Positions 33,740 through 42,888 of a DNA stretch of 64,000 nt are shown here, one piece after another; the stretch's first letter is position 1; every line of letters begins with the position of its first letter. A program made the position numbers and the translations under genes. The stretch comes from Deinandra increscens subsp. villosa (Eukaryota; Streptophyta; Magnoliopsida; Asterales; Asteraceae): positions 15,154,315 through 15,218,314 of the forward strand of contig JBCNJP010000017.1 of assembly GCA_039602395.1 (NCBI GenBank), written 5' to 3'. Under the pieces are notes generated by a model, which was given only the letters and a program-made list of their open reading frames with translations, made no database searches and was not told the origin of the DNA.

Positions 33740-34844
33740 ATTTTAGTTAAACTCAGTATCTAAACCTTAGACTTTTTTCAGATGTTTATTTTTTTATTTT
33801 AGTTTTTTATACCACATGTAACACGTGTCATACTCGTAAACTTTTTATAAGTTTATAACTTTTCAAATATAATGTTTTAATTTTTTTCTAGAATAACGTC
33901 ACGATGTGCTTATTTCTATTTGTATTTTGATGTAAGCTTCATTTAAAACGAAGTTTGCGTGTGATTATGTACATGCACATCTAAACACTTCTGTACATGT
34001 TGTTAAAGCTATATACATAAACCATGCGAGGGTGATTATGTAAAGTGTAAGTGTTTATAACCTTTAAAACATGATGTTTTCTAAAATTTCAAATACACAG
34101 TTGGTGTGTGCTTATTTTTGTCTATCTTTCAATGTAAATTTCGTTTAAATCGGAGTTATGCATGATAATATACAAGTCATCTAAGCCCTTGTATGCAAGT
34201 CATTAAAGTTGTATACATATTCTACGTCAAATTTTCCACGCTTCAACACCCCTGTGACATTAATCTTTTGTAGCTTAATGCACTGCAATGGGCACTCTAC
34301 CATGTTTATCTTAACCATTCGATACATATCTGTAAATAACAAACACAGATAATTAACTATACATAAAAAATGGTATCATGACTCCTCATGCTATTCTAAA
34401 AATCATGTCATTTCTAAATCGCCAAGTCACTCACCAAGTCGTTATGATAATCGTTTCTACCATCAACTTCCTTTCTGTATTCATTAAAACATAATCAATC
34501 CAACACATCATGTCACACATAGGATATTAGAACTTGAAAGTTTCAGTTCAAGCCATCTGCCAGTCATATTCCTAGTCCTAACTAAAATATTACACTCACC
34601 AAAAAAATTGAGCCACCATTTTTGTATCCTTAGAACAAAACAGACAAAGAATCGAAGAAACATCCAACCCTTAGTTTGTCTTCTGGTAGTCACATTGTGT
34701 TAAAAACTATTATTTTTGTTTAAGATTCAAATCTCGTTATGAACAAAGTATAAATTTAAGACTGGTATTAGAAGATGTGTTAGCTAATCTAAAACAGCTT
34801 ATTACACACACTTAATAAGCAAATATTATGTAGTCATTACATAA
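33740..34844. other. Intergenic with a diverged tandem duplication
   Basis: No gene. About 33905-34030 and 34105-34220 resemble each other (GTGCTTATTT..., TGTAAGCTTC / TGTAAATTTC, GTATACATA), suggesting an old duplication of about 190 bp. Confidence 0.35.
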
Positions 34845-34849
34845 GTATC

Positions 34850-35245
34850 TGTAGGTCCGGAAATCTCCCAAACACACGATATTTGATCTAATACAAGTGC
34901 GGAATCCTTGTATAAGATTGATTCAAGATAAAAGTAGATGAAATAGACAAGATCTAACGTAAAGATCAAGTCTTGAATGAAGAACACTACACAATATGAA
35001 GCTGATCGTAAACTCACAAGAAGATAGGAATCGTAAATGGTAAGTTGTATTGAAAAGCTTAGAGAAATCGATTACAATGAGGTGGTATTTATACCACCTC
35101 ATACTTGAGCTTGGCCCAATCATAAACACTAACCTAGCCCAATCATAAACATTTAAATGGCCCACATGGCCTATTAACTAAGCTAGATTAAGCCCAAATA
35201 CAAAAGCCCAACTAATGTTCATGCCTTACATAATATAGCCCTACA
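34850..35245 (-). repeat. D 3' LTR
   Basis: TGTAGGGC...ACCTACA on the minus strand. It holds a TATA box (minus GGTATAAATACC) inside a perfect palindrome at 35077-35102, two 12-bp arms around TT; the same sequence is in the other LTR at 53637-53662. Confidence 0.92.
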
Positions 35246-35271
35246 ATCTTCCCCTAGGCATGAACCATTAG
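35212..35271 (-). other. PPT-enclosing hairpin of D
   Basis: CTAATGTTCATGCC (35212-35225) pairs with GGCATGAACCATTAG (35257-35271) with one bulge. The 31-nt loop holds the PPT (minus AGGGGAAGAT, 35246-35255) and the LTR start. The 5' LTR lacks the internal arm, so the hairpin exists only at the 3' end. Confidence 0.75.
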
Positions 35272-35277
35272 ACCACT

Positions 35278-37914
35278 TCACGGCAGCAGAAAATCAAATC
35301 TGAATGAGGTTTGAACGTTGTTGAACCACCATCCCTTCTCTACAATCTTCTTAGCTGCTCCATCAAAGATGCCAACCCTTATAGCATTTACCATATCATT
35401 CTTGTCTCCAAGAATGGGTTGGGTGGCCAGAAGCTTGATATCTCTCTCACCAAATCTAAGCAAATCCACCGGGTCATAAAATCGGAATTGACGCATCGGC
35501 TTGCAGAGAACCACCACTTCATGTGTTGTCGGATCATAGTACCAGCAATCAAAGTTTCTTACCAGTGTTCCATCCTCGATCTCGTCCAACATATTGATGA
35601 CCCTTGTGCGCTTAGTTGGTGGCCTCCGAACTTCTCCAATAGGCTCCCCTGTCACAGGGTCAGTCCCGGTCTCTCTCCACCTGACCTCCTTTAGCTCGAA
35701 CTCTCTGAAATCATTCTCCATGTGGCCTAGCAGATTATCTCTGATCAGATTACCTTCTGGTCCATTCCACCTGTTAATAAATGGAGCTCTCAGAAGTTTC
35801 CTTATCTCAGGCTCAGTCCAGGAGTGGAATTGAGCACGTGTTTGATATTACTCCACTGGACTATAGCCGTCACGGATAACAGCAAAGATTTTCTTCTCCA
35901 TATCGTAGTGCCAACATAAGATTTCCTCACAACTCCCACGCTTATCAATTGAGCTTTTACCAACGTCAATGGTGTATAGTATGGGAGCTGGTCCTTGGAA
36001 GAATTCCCTGAACCAGTTGTCATGTCCTTCAGGGGCTTTGGAGATAACTCTGCCACTTCGAGCGTAATCTGGCATCTCCATATTCTCATCACCTTCGCCA
36101 GTCTCCATTGCATCAGCAGCTTGATTACCCTGAGATGAACTCTGACCAGGGGCACCTGTGTTGTTAGGCCCTGCACCATCTGTCAGTGCATTAACTTTCC
36201 TTCTCAGGTCCTTTATCATCTTGTAAAGATATTCCATTCTTTCCTTGTCTGCCACCTCATACTCTCTCATATATTTGCTGCTTGCCTCCTCCTTCTCTCT
36301 CAAACGCTGGTTTTCTTCCATGAGAGCCTTGACCTCATTCTGTCTCATCCTATTCTGAGAGATCAGGAAGTTGATCTGAGGATCAGCACTAATCCTCAAA
36401 TCAACTGGAAGCTCAGCAGCCAACAATGGGCGGAAACCTGGAGCTGCGAGTGGTTGGCTGGTCGCGGTAGAGAGGCTCACTCTAACCGGACTTGGAATAA
36501 CGAAGGTGCTCTCAACCTCCAGAAATTGCCTATCTTCACGTACAGGGCTTTGCACGTTCAGAATCGGACTAGCTTGCTGCACAGGGGCAGGTTGATCATC
36601 ACCATCTTCAGTCTGTGTGAGAGACGGTTGCTCTTGAAGTGCTTCATCAACAGTTTCTTCTTGACCACTGGCACCCTCAGAACTGGGTCCAGCTGGTTGA
36701 ACAACCAAAAGGCTTGAGCTTGTCTTGGTGAACTTGAACCGTATGCTCCTAGGATCAGATTTCTTTCGCGGAGATGGTTCACGAGCAGGGACGGGTTCTT
36801 CTTCAAGAACATCATCAACGTTTATATTCAGCTCAGGAGGTGTATCATCACTGCCAGACGACCCAATCATATCTTCTCTTGACCTTTTATGGGTTAGTGG
36901 CTCCAAGTCTCTATAAATATCCTCTTCAGAGATGTCCTGCCCAGCCAGAATGTCATCCATGATATTTTCTTCATCGGATGGAATGACATCTTCATCTTGA
37001 ACATTAACAGCTTGAGTTACTGTCAAGTCTTGGTCTTCGGCAATTGATGCATTAACTTCAGGCACATCTGTCTCTGGCTCAGAGTCATCCATTACTTGTT
37101 CCCGTGCCACTTCAGGAAACGCACCTCTCTTTGTCCATTCCAATCTTCCTTCAAATGATTGCTTACCCGCTCTATCCTGGGTTTGCAGACCAAAGACTCC
37201 AATATCCATAACCTTGACATCAAGCTTCTCAACCCTCTCTTCTATCATCGGATACTTCTTCATTATCACCATCTACACAAATCTAGGTGTCATTAAAAAC
37301 TGCTCTCTGGCACTCAGTTCTGCATTCCCTATCCAATCAATCAGCATCATCTTTGAAAAGTTAAAGTCCCAATCTAAAGCCAATGAAACAAAGGCTGTTC
37401 CATGCAGCTGATTCAATTGATCGAAACTTGTTCTTTTGCCGAGGAAAGACTTCTGCATGTAATGTGCCAGGCACCTCCAGTAGTGCGGCAGAAGCTTCTT
37501 AAAGATTGGTGGGAACTTTCCTTCGTATCCCATTGAACGAGCACCCTCTAGAACTACCTGCTTCGGATACTTGATAGGGTGAGAAGCATCATCGGTAATG
37601 TTCAGCCCTTGCCTTATATCGTCTTCTTCAATCACAATTGGTCTGTTCTGGATCGTCGCAGTGATCCTTGTCTTGTCAGAATTTGCCCTGGCAGTTCCCC
37701 AAAATTCCCTGACTAGCATCTCGTCGATGAGTACATTCGACCTCAAGGCATGGTTAATTTTGCACGTGTTCATTCCGGCCACAAGTGAGTAGAATAACTC
37801 CATGTGCTTTTCAGGCGGGTCTTCTAGGTATGCCGGCATACAATGGTCTGGTTCATATTTTATATCTCCAATTAGCATCTCTTCAGCCATCTGAGAAATA
37901 CAAGACATATGCAT
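35278..37914 (-). pseudogene. D third ORF, two-domain protein of unknown function with two stops
   Basis: One frame of about 878 codons between pol and the 3' LTR, broken by TAG (37273-37275, after MTPRFV) and TAA (35848-35850, after GYSPVE). The likely start is MAEEMLIG at about 37890, right after a TTTCTCAG that looks like a splice acceptor. The N-terminal domain (about 200 residues) has VREFWGTA, NRPIVIEEDDIRQGL, LPHYWRCLAHYM and FNFSKMMLIDWI. From memory this pattern is common in Asteraceae element-linked ORFs that databases label loosely (for example as longin-like). An acidic linker and a coiled coil (about residues 505-565) follow. The C-terminal domain is shared with A (6639-8093). 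No signal peptide or membrane helix. Confidence 0.7.
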
Positions 37915-38374
37915 CAGACATATTCAATCTTTAATAAGCAAAATATGATTATTAACCCTTTACATGTTCAATTGACGATCACATTTTACTTTTGAACTTC
38001 ACAAAATTTCAATTTGAACATTTTAGGGAAAATAATTGAATTAAGCACATGCTTACAAACACCGACAAATTTTATCTCAAAACTGTTCAATTTTAATGAG
38101 ATTTCAAAACAATTAAGAATTTAAGACTTTAATTTTCATTTTATGTGTGTTTACGATTTATAAATTGAGTTTACGATTCTTTTAAATGAGTTCACGATCA
38201 GTTAATTAAGGCCCAATCGTAAACAAATTGTCCGATCGTAAATGACATCGAGATCAGGTGGCCCAATCGTAAACATCATTGGAATCAACGGATCGTAAAC
38301 GTGGGTCGTAAACACTGAAAGGTCATCTTCCTCATCTGCCCGATCGTAAACACAGAAATTTCCATAGCCAAGAC
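37915..38374 (-). other. Leader exon of the D third ORF, TTTACGAT-rich
   Basis: Non-coding apart from short uORFs (MEISVF start near 38364). The minus strand repeats GTTTACGAT-type motifs about ten times between 38145 and 38360. AT-rich towards the ORF. Confidence 0.45.
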
Positions 38375-38436
38375 CTGCAAAAGCTCGTAAACACCATTAA
38401 ACACCTCAAAAATGTTAAACAAGCCAACCAACACTA
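38375..38436 (-). other. Probable leader intron of the D third ORF
   Basis: Minus strand: TTGAAAG then GTAGTGTTGG ... GAGCTTTTGCAG then GTCTTGG; 62 nt, with a TTTAAC string that could serve as branch point. The matching intron in A is 63 nt (8310-8372). Confidence 0.55.
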
Positions 38437-38694
38437 CCTTTCAAGTATTCCAAACACGATTCCGACTTTGAATCACCGAGAAATCGACACAAACACTTGG
38501 TTTTCTTGACCGATTGAAATCTAGGGTTCGAAACACAAAAAACTACGAAAACTTGACAAACACGGTCGATTGAAGAGGGGTTTCGAGGTATTTGAGGTCG
38601 GAAAGTGATTTCGAACGGAAAGAGGTGCTCGGATTGTTCAGCGGAGGTCGGAGATGGTCGGAAACAGTTTTTCCGGTGAGAGGACGGCGGAGGC

Positions 38695-38769
38695 TAGGGT
38701 TTCGGTGGATCGTAATCGGAGAAGGAAAGGGAAAAAGTGAGGATCGTAAACCGGTTGGGGTATTTTATA
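38695..38769 (-). promoter_or_regulatory. Internal promoter upstream of the D third ORF
   Basis: TATAAAATA (minus, 38761-38769) and AAACCCTA (minus, 38695-38702), in the same spacing as in A. Confidence 0.5.
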
Positions 38770-39680
38770 CCCCCTTTTGAAATGTTTCAATTTAGCCCCT
38801 AAAGTTCCAAAATGTTTCAAAACACTCTCAAACCTTTTAAAAAACTCATCAAGTTCACCCCAAACTTGCTAATTCTCACAAAATTTTAAGATTTTAAATA
38901 CTTTGAGAATTTTTCACAAAACTTCCCCTCAGAATCATACCCGAGTATCCGATCATGATCATGAAAAATTTAAAAGTTAAAACAGATAAAAACAAAACTA
39001 AAATTAAATATTTACAAACTTACCTCAGAAATTTAAAATAATTACATACCTGGTGCTGGTATTTTTCACAGATAAATTCAGACCAACTGAGTAATTTTAT
39101 ATTCCTTTCCCGCATAAGCACGCAGAGAAGACCAACTGAGTAATTTTATATTCCTTTCTTTTTCTTTTTCAGAATATTCATTTTTTGCATTCTTTTTCTT
39201 TTTCTTTTTCTTTCTTGTGGTGTTGTCTTATACAGTATAAGCATGGCGTGTGAGAGAGTGAATACTAGGTAAATACCACTCTCAACCCGTTTTTGTCGGG
39301 ACTCAGTTTTTAAACCATGTAGACTAGGATGGGAAAGTAAACATGTATAGAGTTTAAGATTACTGCACTTACATAGATGATCATTGTTTTGGTTGAGCTT
39401 ACCGACATATCATCTTCGAGCAATCTTTCACATCAGCCTTACACGTGTCAGTCTCCAACCGTCATTAAGCATTTAAGTCTTATCAAAAGACATCATAAAA
39501 ACCTTTCAGATTAACCAGCACCATTTCTTCCCCTGTTTTTGTGAGGCTTTTGAAACAAGACTCAATTTTTTAGTCATTTTCTATATATATATATATATAT
39601 ATATATATTTTTATTTATTTATTTTTTTTTAAGTAAAATTTAAGAACCAAAAACTTTGTACAAAAACATAGATGATCAGA
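38770..39680 (-). other. D non-coding region between pol and the third ORF
   Basis: No gene. A 29-bp direct repeat (39081-39109 and 39130-39158) flanks the CTCTGCGTGCTTATGCGG half of the stem-loop motif; the GACCTGATC half is gone, so this copy is rearranged. A TA microsatellite is at 39582-39608. Confidence 0.5.
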
Positions 39681-41005
39681 TCATTCCTCGAAGGCAATCA
39701 TCTTCAGGCCTTCAACACAAGATTCAAAATTAGGACGAGGAAGGGGTTTTGTAAAGATGTCCGAAACATTCTGATCGGAGCTTACCTTTTGTAGCTGAAT
39801 CAGCTCACGATCAAAGCAATCACGAATAAAATGTACCTTGATATCAATGTGCTTGGTTTTGGAATGTTGGACAGGGTTTTTCACAATCTCAAGAGCAGCA
39901 GCATTATCACAAAATATGGGAGTGTTAACGAATTCCATACCATAATCCGTGAGCTGGTTTTGGATCCACACTACCTGTGAAGTACCGGCAGATGCGGCCA
40001 CGTACTCAGCTTCTGCAGTTGATTTGGATACGGTATGCTGCTTCTTGCTCTGCCAAGAGATGAGCCTATCTCCCAGGTACTGACATCCTCCAGTAGTAGA
40101 TTTCCTGTCAAGGTCACTAACTCCATAATCACTGTCAGTAAAAGCATATAATTGAAAATCAGTGTTCTTCGGGTACCAAAGACCAAGCCTAGGCCTGCCC
40201 TTCAGATACCTGAAGATACGCTTAACAGCAGCTAAATGAGAGAGTTTAGGGTTAGCCTGATATCGAGCACACACGCAAACTGCATACATGATGTCTGGCC
40301 TGCTTGCTGTCAAGTACATTAGTGATCCAATCATCGACCGATAATGGAATTCACTCACTGACTCCCCGTTAAGATCCGCTGACAAGAGTGGTCTGGATGC
40401 CATGGGAGTGGCGATGGGCTTGCAATCCTGCATCTTGAACTTTTCCAGAATCTCATTCACATACTTCTCCTGATGAATAAGAATTCCAGAATCATTCTGC
40501 TTGACTTGAAGTGCAAGAAAGAAACTCATCTCGCCTTGGTCACTCATCTCAAACTTCTTCTTCATAATCTCCTCAAACTCGGTGCACAATTCTTCGTTTG
40601 TCGATCCGTAGATAATATCATCTACATACACTTGCACCATGATAATGTCTTCTCCCACCCTTTTCCTAAACAATGTTTGATCAACGACTCCTCTTGTATA
40701 TCCATTCTCCACCAGGTGATTGGACAACGTTTCATACCAGGTTCTAGGAGCTTGATGCAAACCGTACAAAGCCTTATCCAGCAGATAAACGTGATCTGGA
40801 TTTTCTTCATCTATGAACCCTCGTGGTTGAGCAACATAGACTTCCTCGTTCATCTCTGCATACAGGAAGGCAGTCTTCACATCCATCTGATGTACGGTAA
40901 AATTGAGATACGAAGCTACAGCTAGAAAGATCCGAATTGCTTCCAATCTCGCCACTGGAGCGTAAACCTCATCATAGTCGATACCGTGGACTTGCCTGTG
41001 CCCTT
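39681..41005 (-). pseudogene. D pol: reverse transcriptase (distal part) and RNase H
   Basis: The second half of RT and all of RNase H, open from about 40955 to the stop after MIAFEE at 39681. It shows VARLEAIRIFLAVASYLNF, QMDVKTAFLYAEMNEEVYV, catalytic YVDDIIYGS, the RNase H STAEAEYVAASAG and CDNAAALEIVKNPVQHSKTKH motifs, and the copia end motif DIFTKPLPRPNF. It has no internal stop. It is cut off from the rest of pol by element E, which entered between the codons for RLIV and QGHRQ; removing E and one GTACT restores the frame. Broken only by that insertion and the stop at 49311. Confidence 0.9.
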
Positions 41006-41010
41006 GTACT

Positions 41011-41538
41011 TGTAAGGGAATAATTTGTGGCTTGTGTATTAAATCATCACTTGGCGGAGTATTCTGAAGGCCTATGTGTTGGAATAGGTGAAAATGTGTT
41101 GGGTTATGGGTATATTAGGTCATTGGGCCATTTTAGGCATGTTTGGGCTCAATTAGAAAGTGTTTAGATGTAGTTTAGTGGGCCTATAGGTGCAAATACG
41201 GGAATTTGATGGGATTTAGGGTTTCCAGGGTGTCTTGTCCTCCAAGATGTTGAATCCCTATAAAAAGGAAACCCTCCCCACATTTAGGGTTGATTCTCTT
41301 TTGGTGTTCTTGGGTGTCTATTTTGCATTTGAAGGTATTACGAAATTCCTAAGAGAATTTCGGCTTTCAAGGTGTTTAGCAATCAAAGTCTTCAAGTGAT
41401 TCAAATCGGTTTGTTTGTTATTTATTGTTTTTTTATTTGCTTTACATCTTGATTATTCTTGAATCATCACTAATCACCGGATTCCGCACGGTGATTAGTC
41501 GACTTGATATCGTGTGAGGAGAGATTTCGATCCTTACA
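41011..41538 (+). repeat. E 5' LTR
   Basis: TGTAAGGG...CCTTACA. TATA box CCCTATAAAAAGG with TATAAAAA at 41259-41266. Confidence 0.93.
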
Positions 41539-41540
41539 AT

Positions 41541-41577
41541 TGGTATCAGAGCCAAGAAACGCAAGTTTCGAGGCTCT
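41541..41577 (+). promoter_or_regulatory. E primer-binding site and PBS hairpin
   Basis: PBS TGGTATCAGAGCC at 41541-41553 (initiator tRNA-Met type). Its AGAGCC (41548-41553) pairs with GGCTCT (41572-41577); inside, GAAAC (41556-41560) pairs with GTTTC (41565-41569) around a GCAA loop. D has the same outer stem with a different, still paired, inner stem. Confidence 0.8.
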
Positions 41578-42236
41578 CACGATATCTTGATTCAAGTTTT
41601 CCGTGATTGTTTGATGATTTTGTTTAATATTTGAGTGTTTTGTGTTTGACGGCTGCTCTAAACATATTAGGGTTTATTGAACAACCTAATAATAGTTGGA
41701 TAAATCTGGTGCAATTCTTCCTAAAGCTTGATCTCGAACTTATATGTGTGCAATTCTTCCTAAAGTTGGATAAAAAGATTCGGTGCAATCAATATTGGAG
41801 ATAATTGTGTGGAAAATTGGTGGGCTACGGTGATAAAAAAAAAAAAAAAAAGCCAAAAACAAAACAACTGTGGAATTTGGACTTTTTGATCGAAATCGAT
41901 CGAAATCGATTCACGGGCATAGGAATTTGAATTCTCGTAAAAGTTAAAGTTTAAAAATTACGATTTTGCCATTGGGAATTAATTAGATTTTGTGGTCCAG
42001 ATTTTCCGGTTTTTGAAGCTATAAACGGCCACTCAATTCAAGTTGGTGTAAACTAATTTTTACGGGGTTTTGATCGTTGAATTTTTCTGCACCTTGTGGT
42101 GTAACTCATTCTTTTTAATTTTCATATTTTTGCTCCAAGTGTTTCAAGGTGTTACTAACGGTTTTATTTGTGAGTTTCTTGGGAGTGTTGTGCAGGTTAC
42201 AAGTGTTGCAGAAGCAAGAAGCCCGTGTTCTCTAAG
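41578..42236 (+). other. E leader, first part
   Basis: No ORF; A-rich run at 41836-41852 and a repeated GATCGAAATCGAT string near 41889-41910. Confidence 0.5.
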
Positions 42237-42860
42237 CTATTCGATCGAAAATCTGTGGCTTGGACCCTTATTTCGATCGAAATTTTTGGCTTTTCGACCC
42301 TGTTTTCTGCTTTTCGATCGGTCTGTCTGATCGAAAAGTCCCTCCTGTTGACCCTTTCCGATCGAGAAAGCCCCCTCAGTGGCTTTTCGATTCGTTCCTC
42401 TTGCTCGAAAAGTCCCCTAAGTGACTTTTCGACCAGCCTGCCCAATCGAGAAGTCCCCTTTTGTGACTTCTCGATCAGTTACACCAATCGAAAAGTCCCT
42501 TTGAGACTTTTCGATCCAACCCTTTCAATCGAGAAGTCCCCTTGAGACTTCTCGATCAGCCTCCCTTGATCGAAAAGTCCCCTGTGACTTTTCGATCCAT
42601 TGTGCTCCTTGATCAAAAAGTCCCCTTCGAGACTTTTCGATCCAGCCTTCACTTTTCGATCGCATCACACTTTTCGATCCTCATCTATTCCGATCGAAAA
42701 GTACTTTTCGATCAGCTACCTCCAACCGAAAACCCCTTTTCGACCCATCCTCTCTTTGATCGAAAACCCATTGTCCGACCGAAAACCCTTTTCGACCTAC
42801 TTTTCGATCAAGCCACTTTCAACCGAAAACCCACTTTCCGATCAAAAACCCACCTTTCAA
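42237..42860 (+). repeat. Array of TCGAAAAGTC hairpins in the E leader
   Basis: Successive stem-loops: 42405-42432, 42446-42474, 42488-42514, 42529-42555, 42570-42595 and 42613-42640. Arms are TCGAAAAGTC/GACTTTTCGA, or TCGAGAAGTC/GACTTCTCGA in the second and fourth, where both arms changed together. The sixth has TCAAAAAGTC on the left. A perfect 22-bp palindrome lies at 42692-42713, and degenerate units continue to 42860. Overlapping frames here are products of the repeat, not genes. Confidence 0.8.
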
Positions 42861-42888
42861 TAATCCAGAAGTTCAATCAAAGATATTC

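Noticed and set aside
35278..37914. Third ORF as an envelope gene
   Set aside because: No signal peptide, transmembrane helix or furin-type site visible; the protein is acidic, coiled-coil and soluble-looking.
42405..42640. CRISPR-like regular repeats
   Set aside because: Eukaryotic retroelement context, units are self-complementary pairs with very short, non-unique spacers, and no cas genes.
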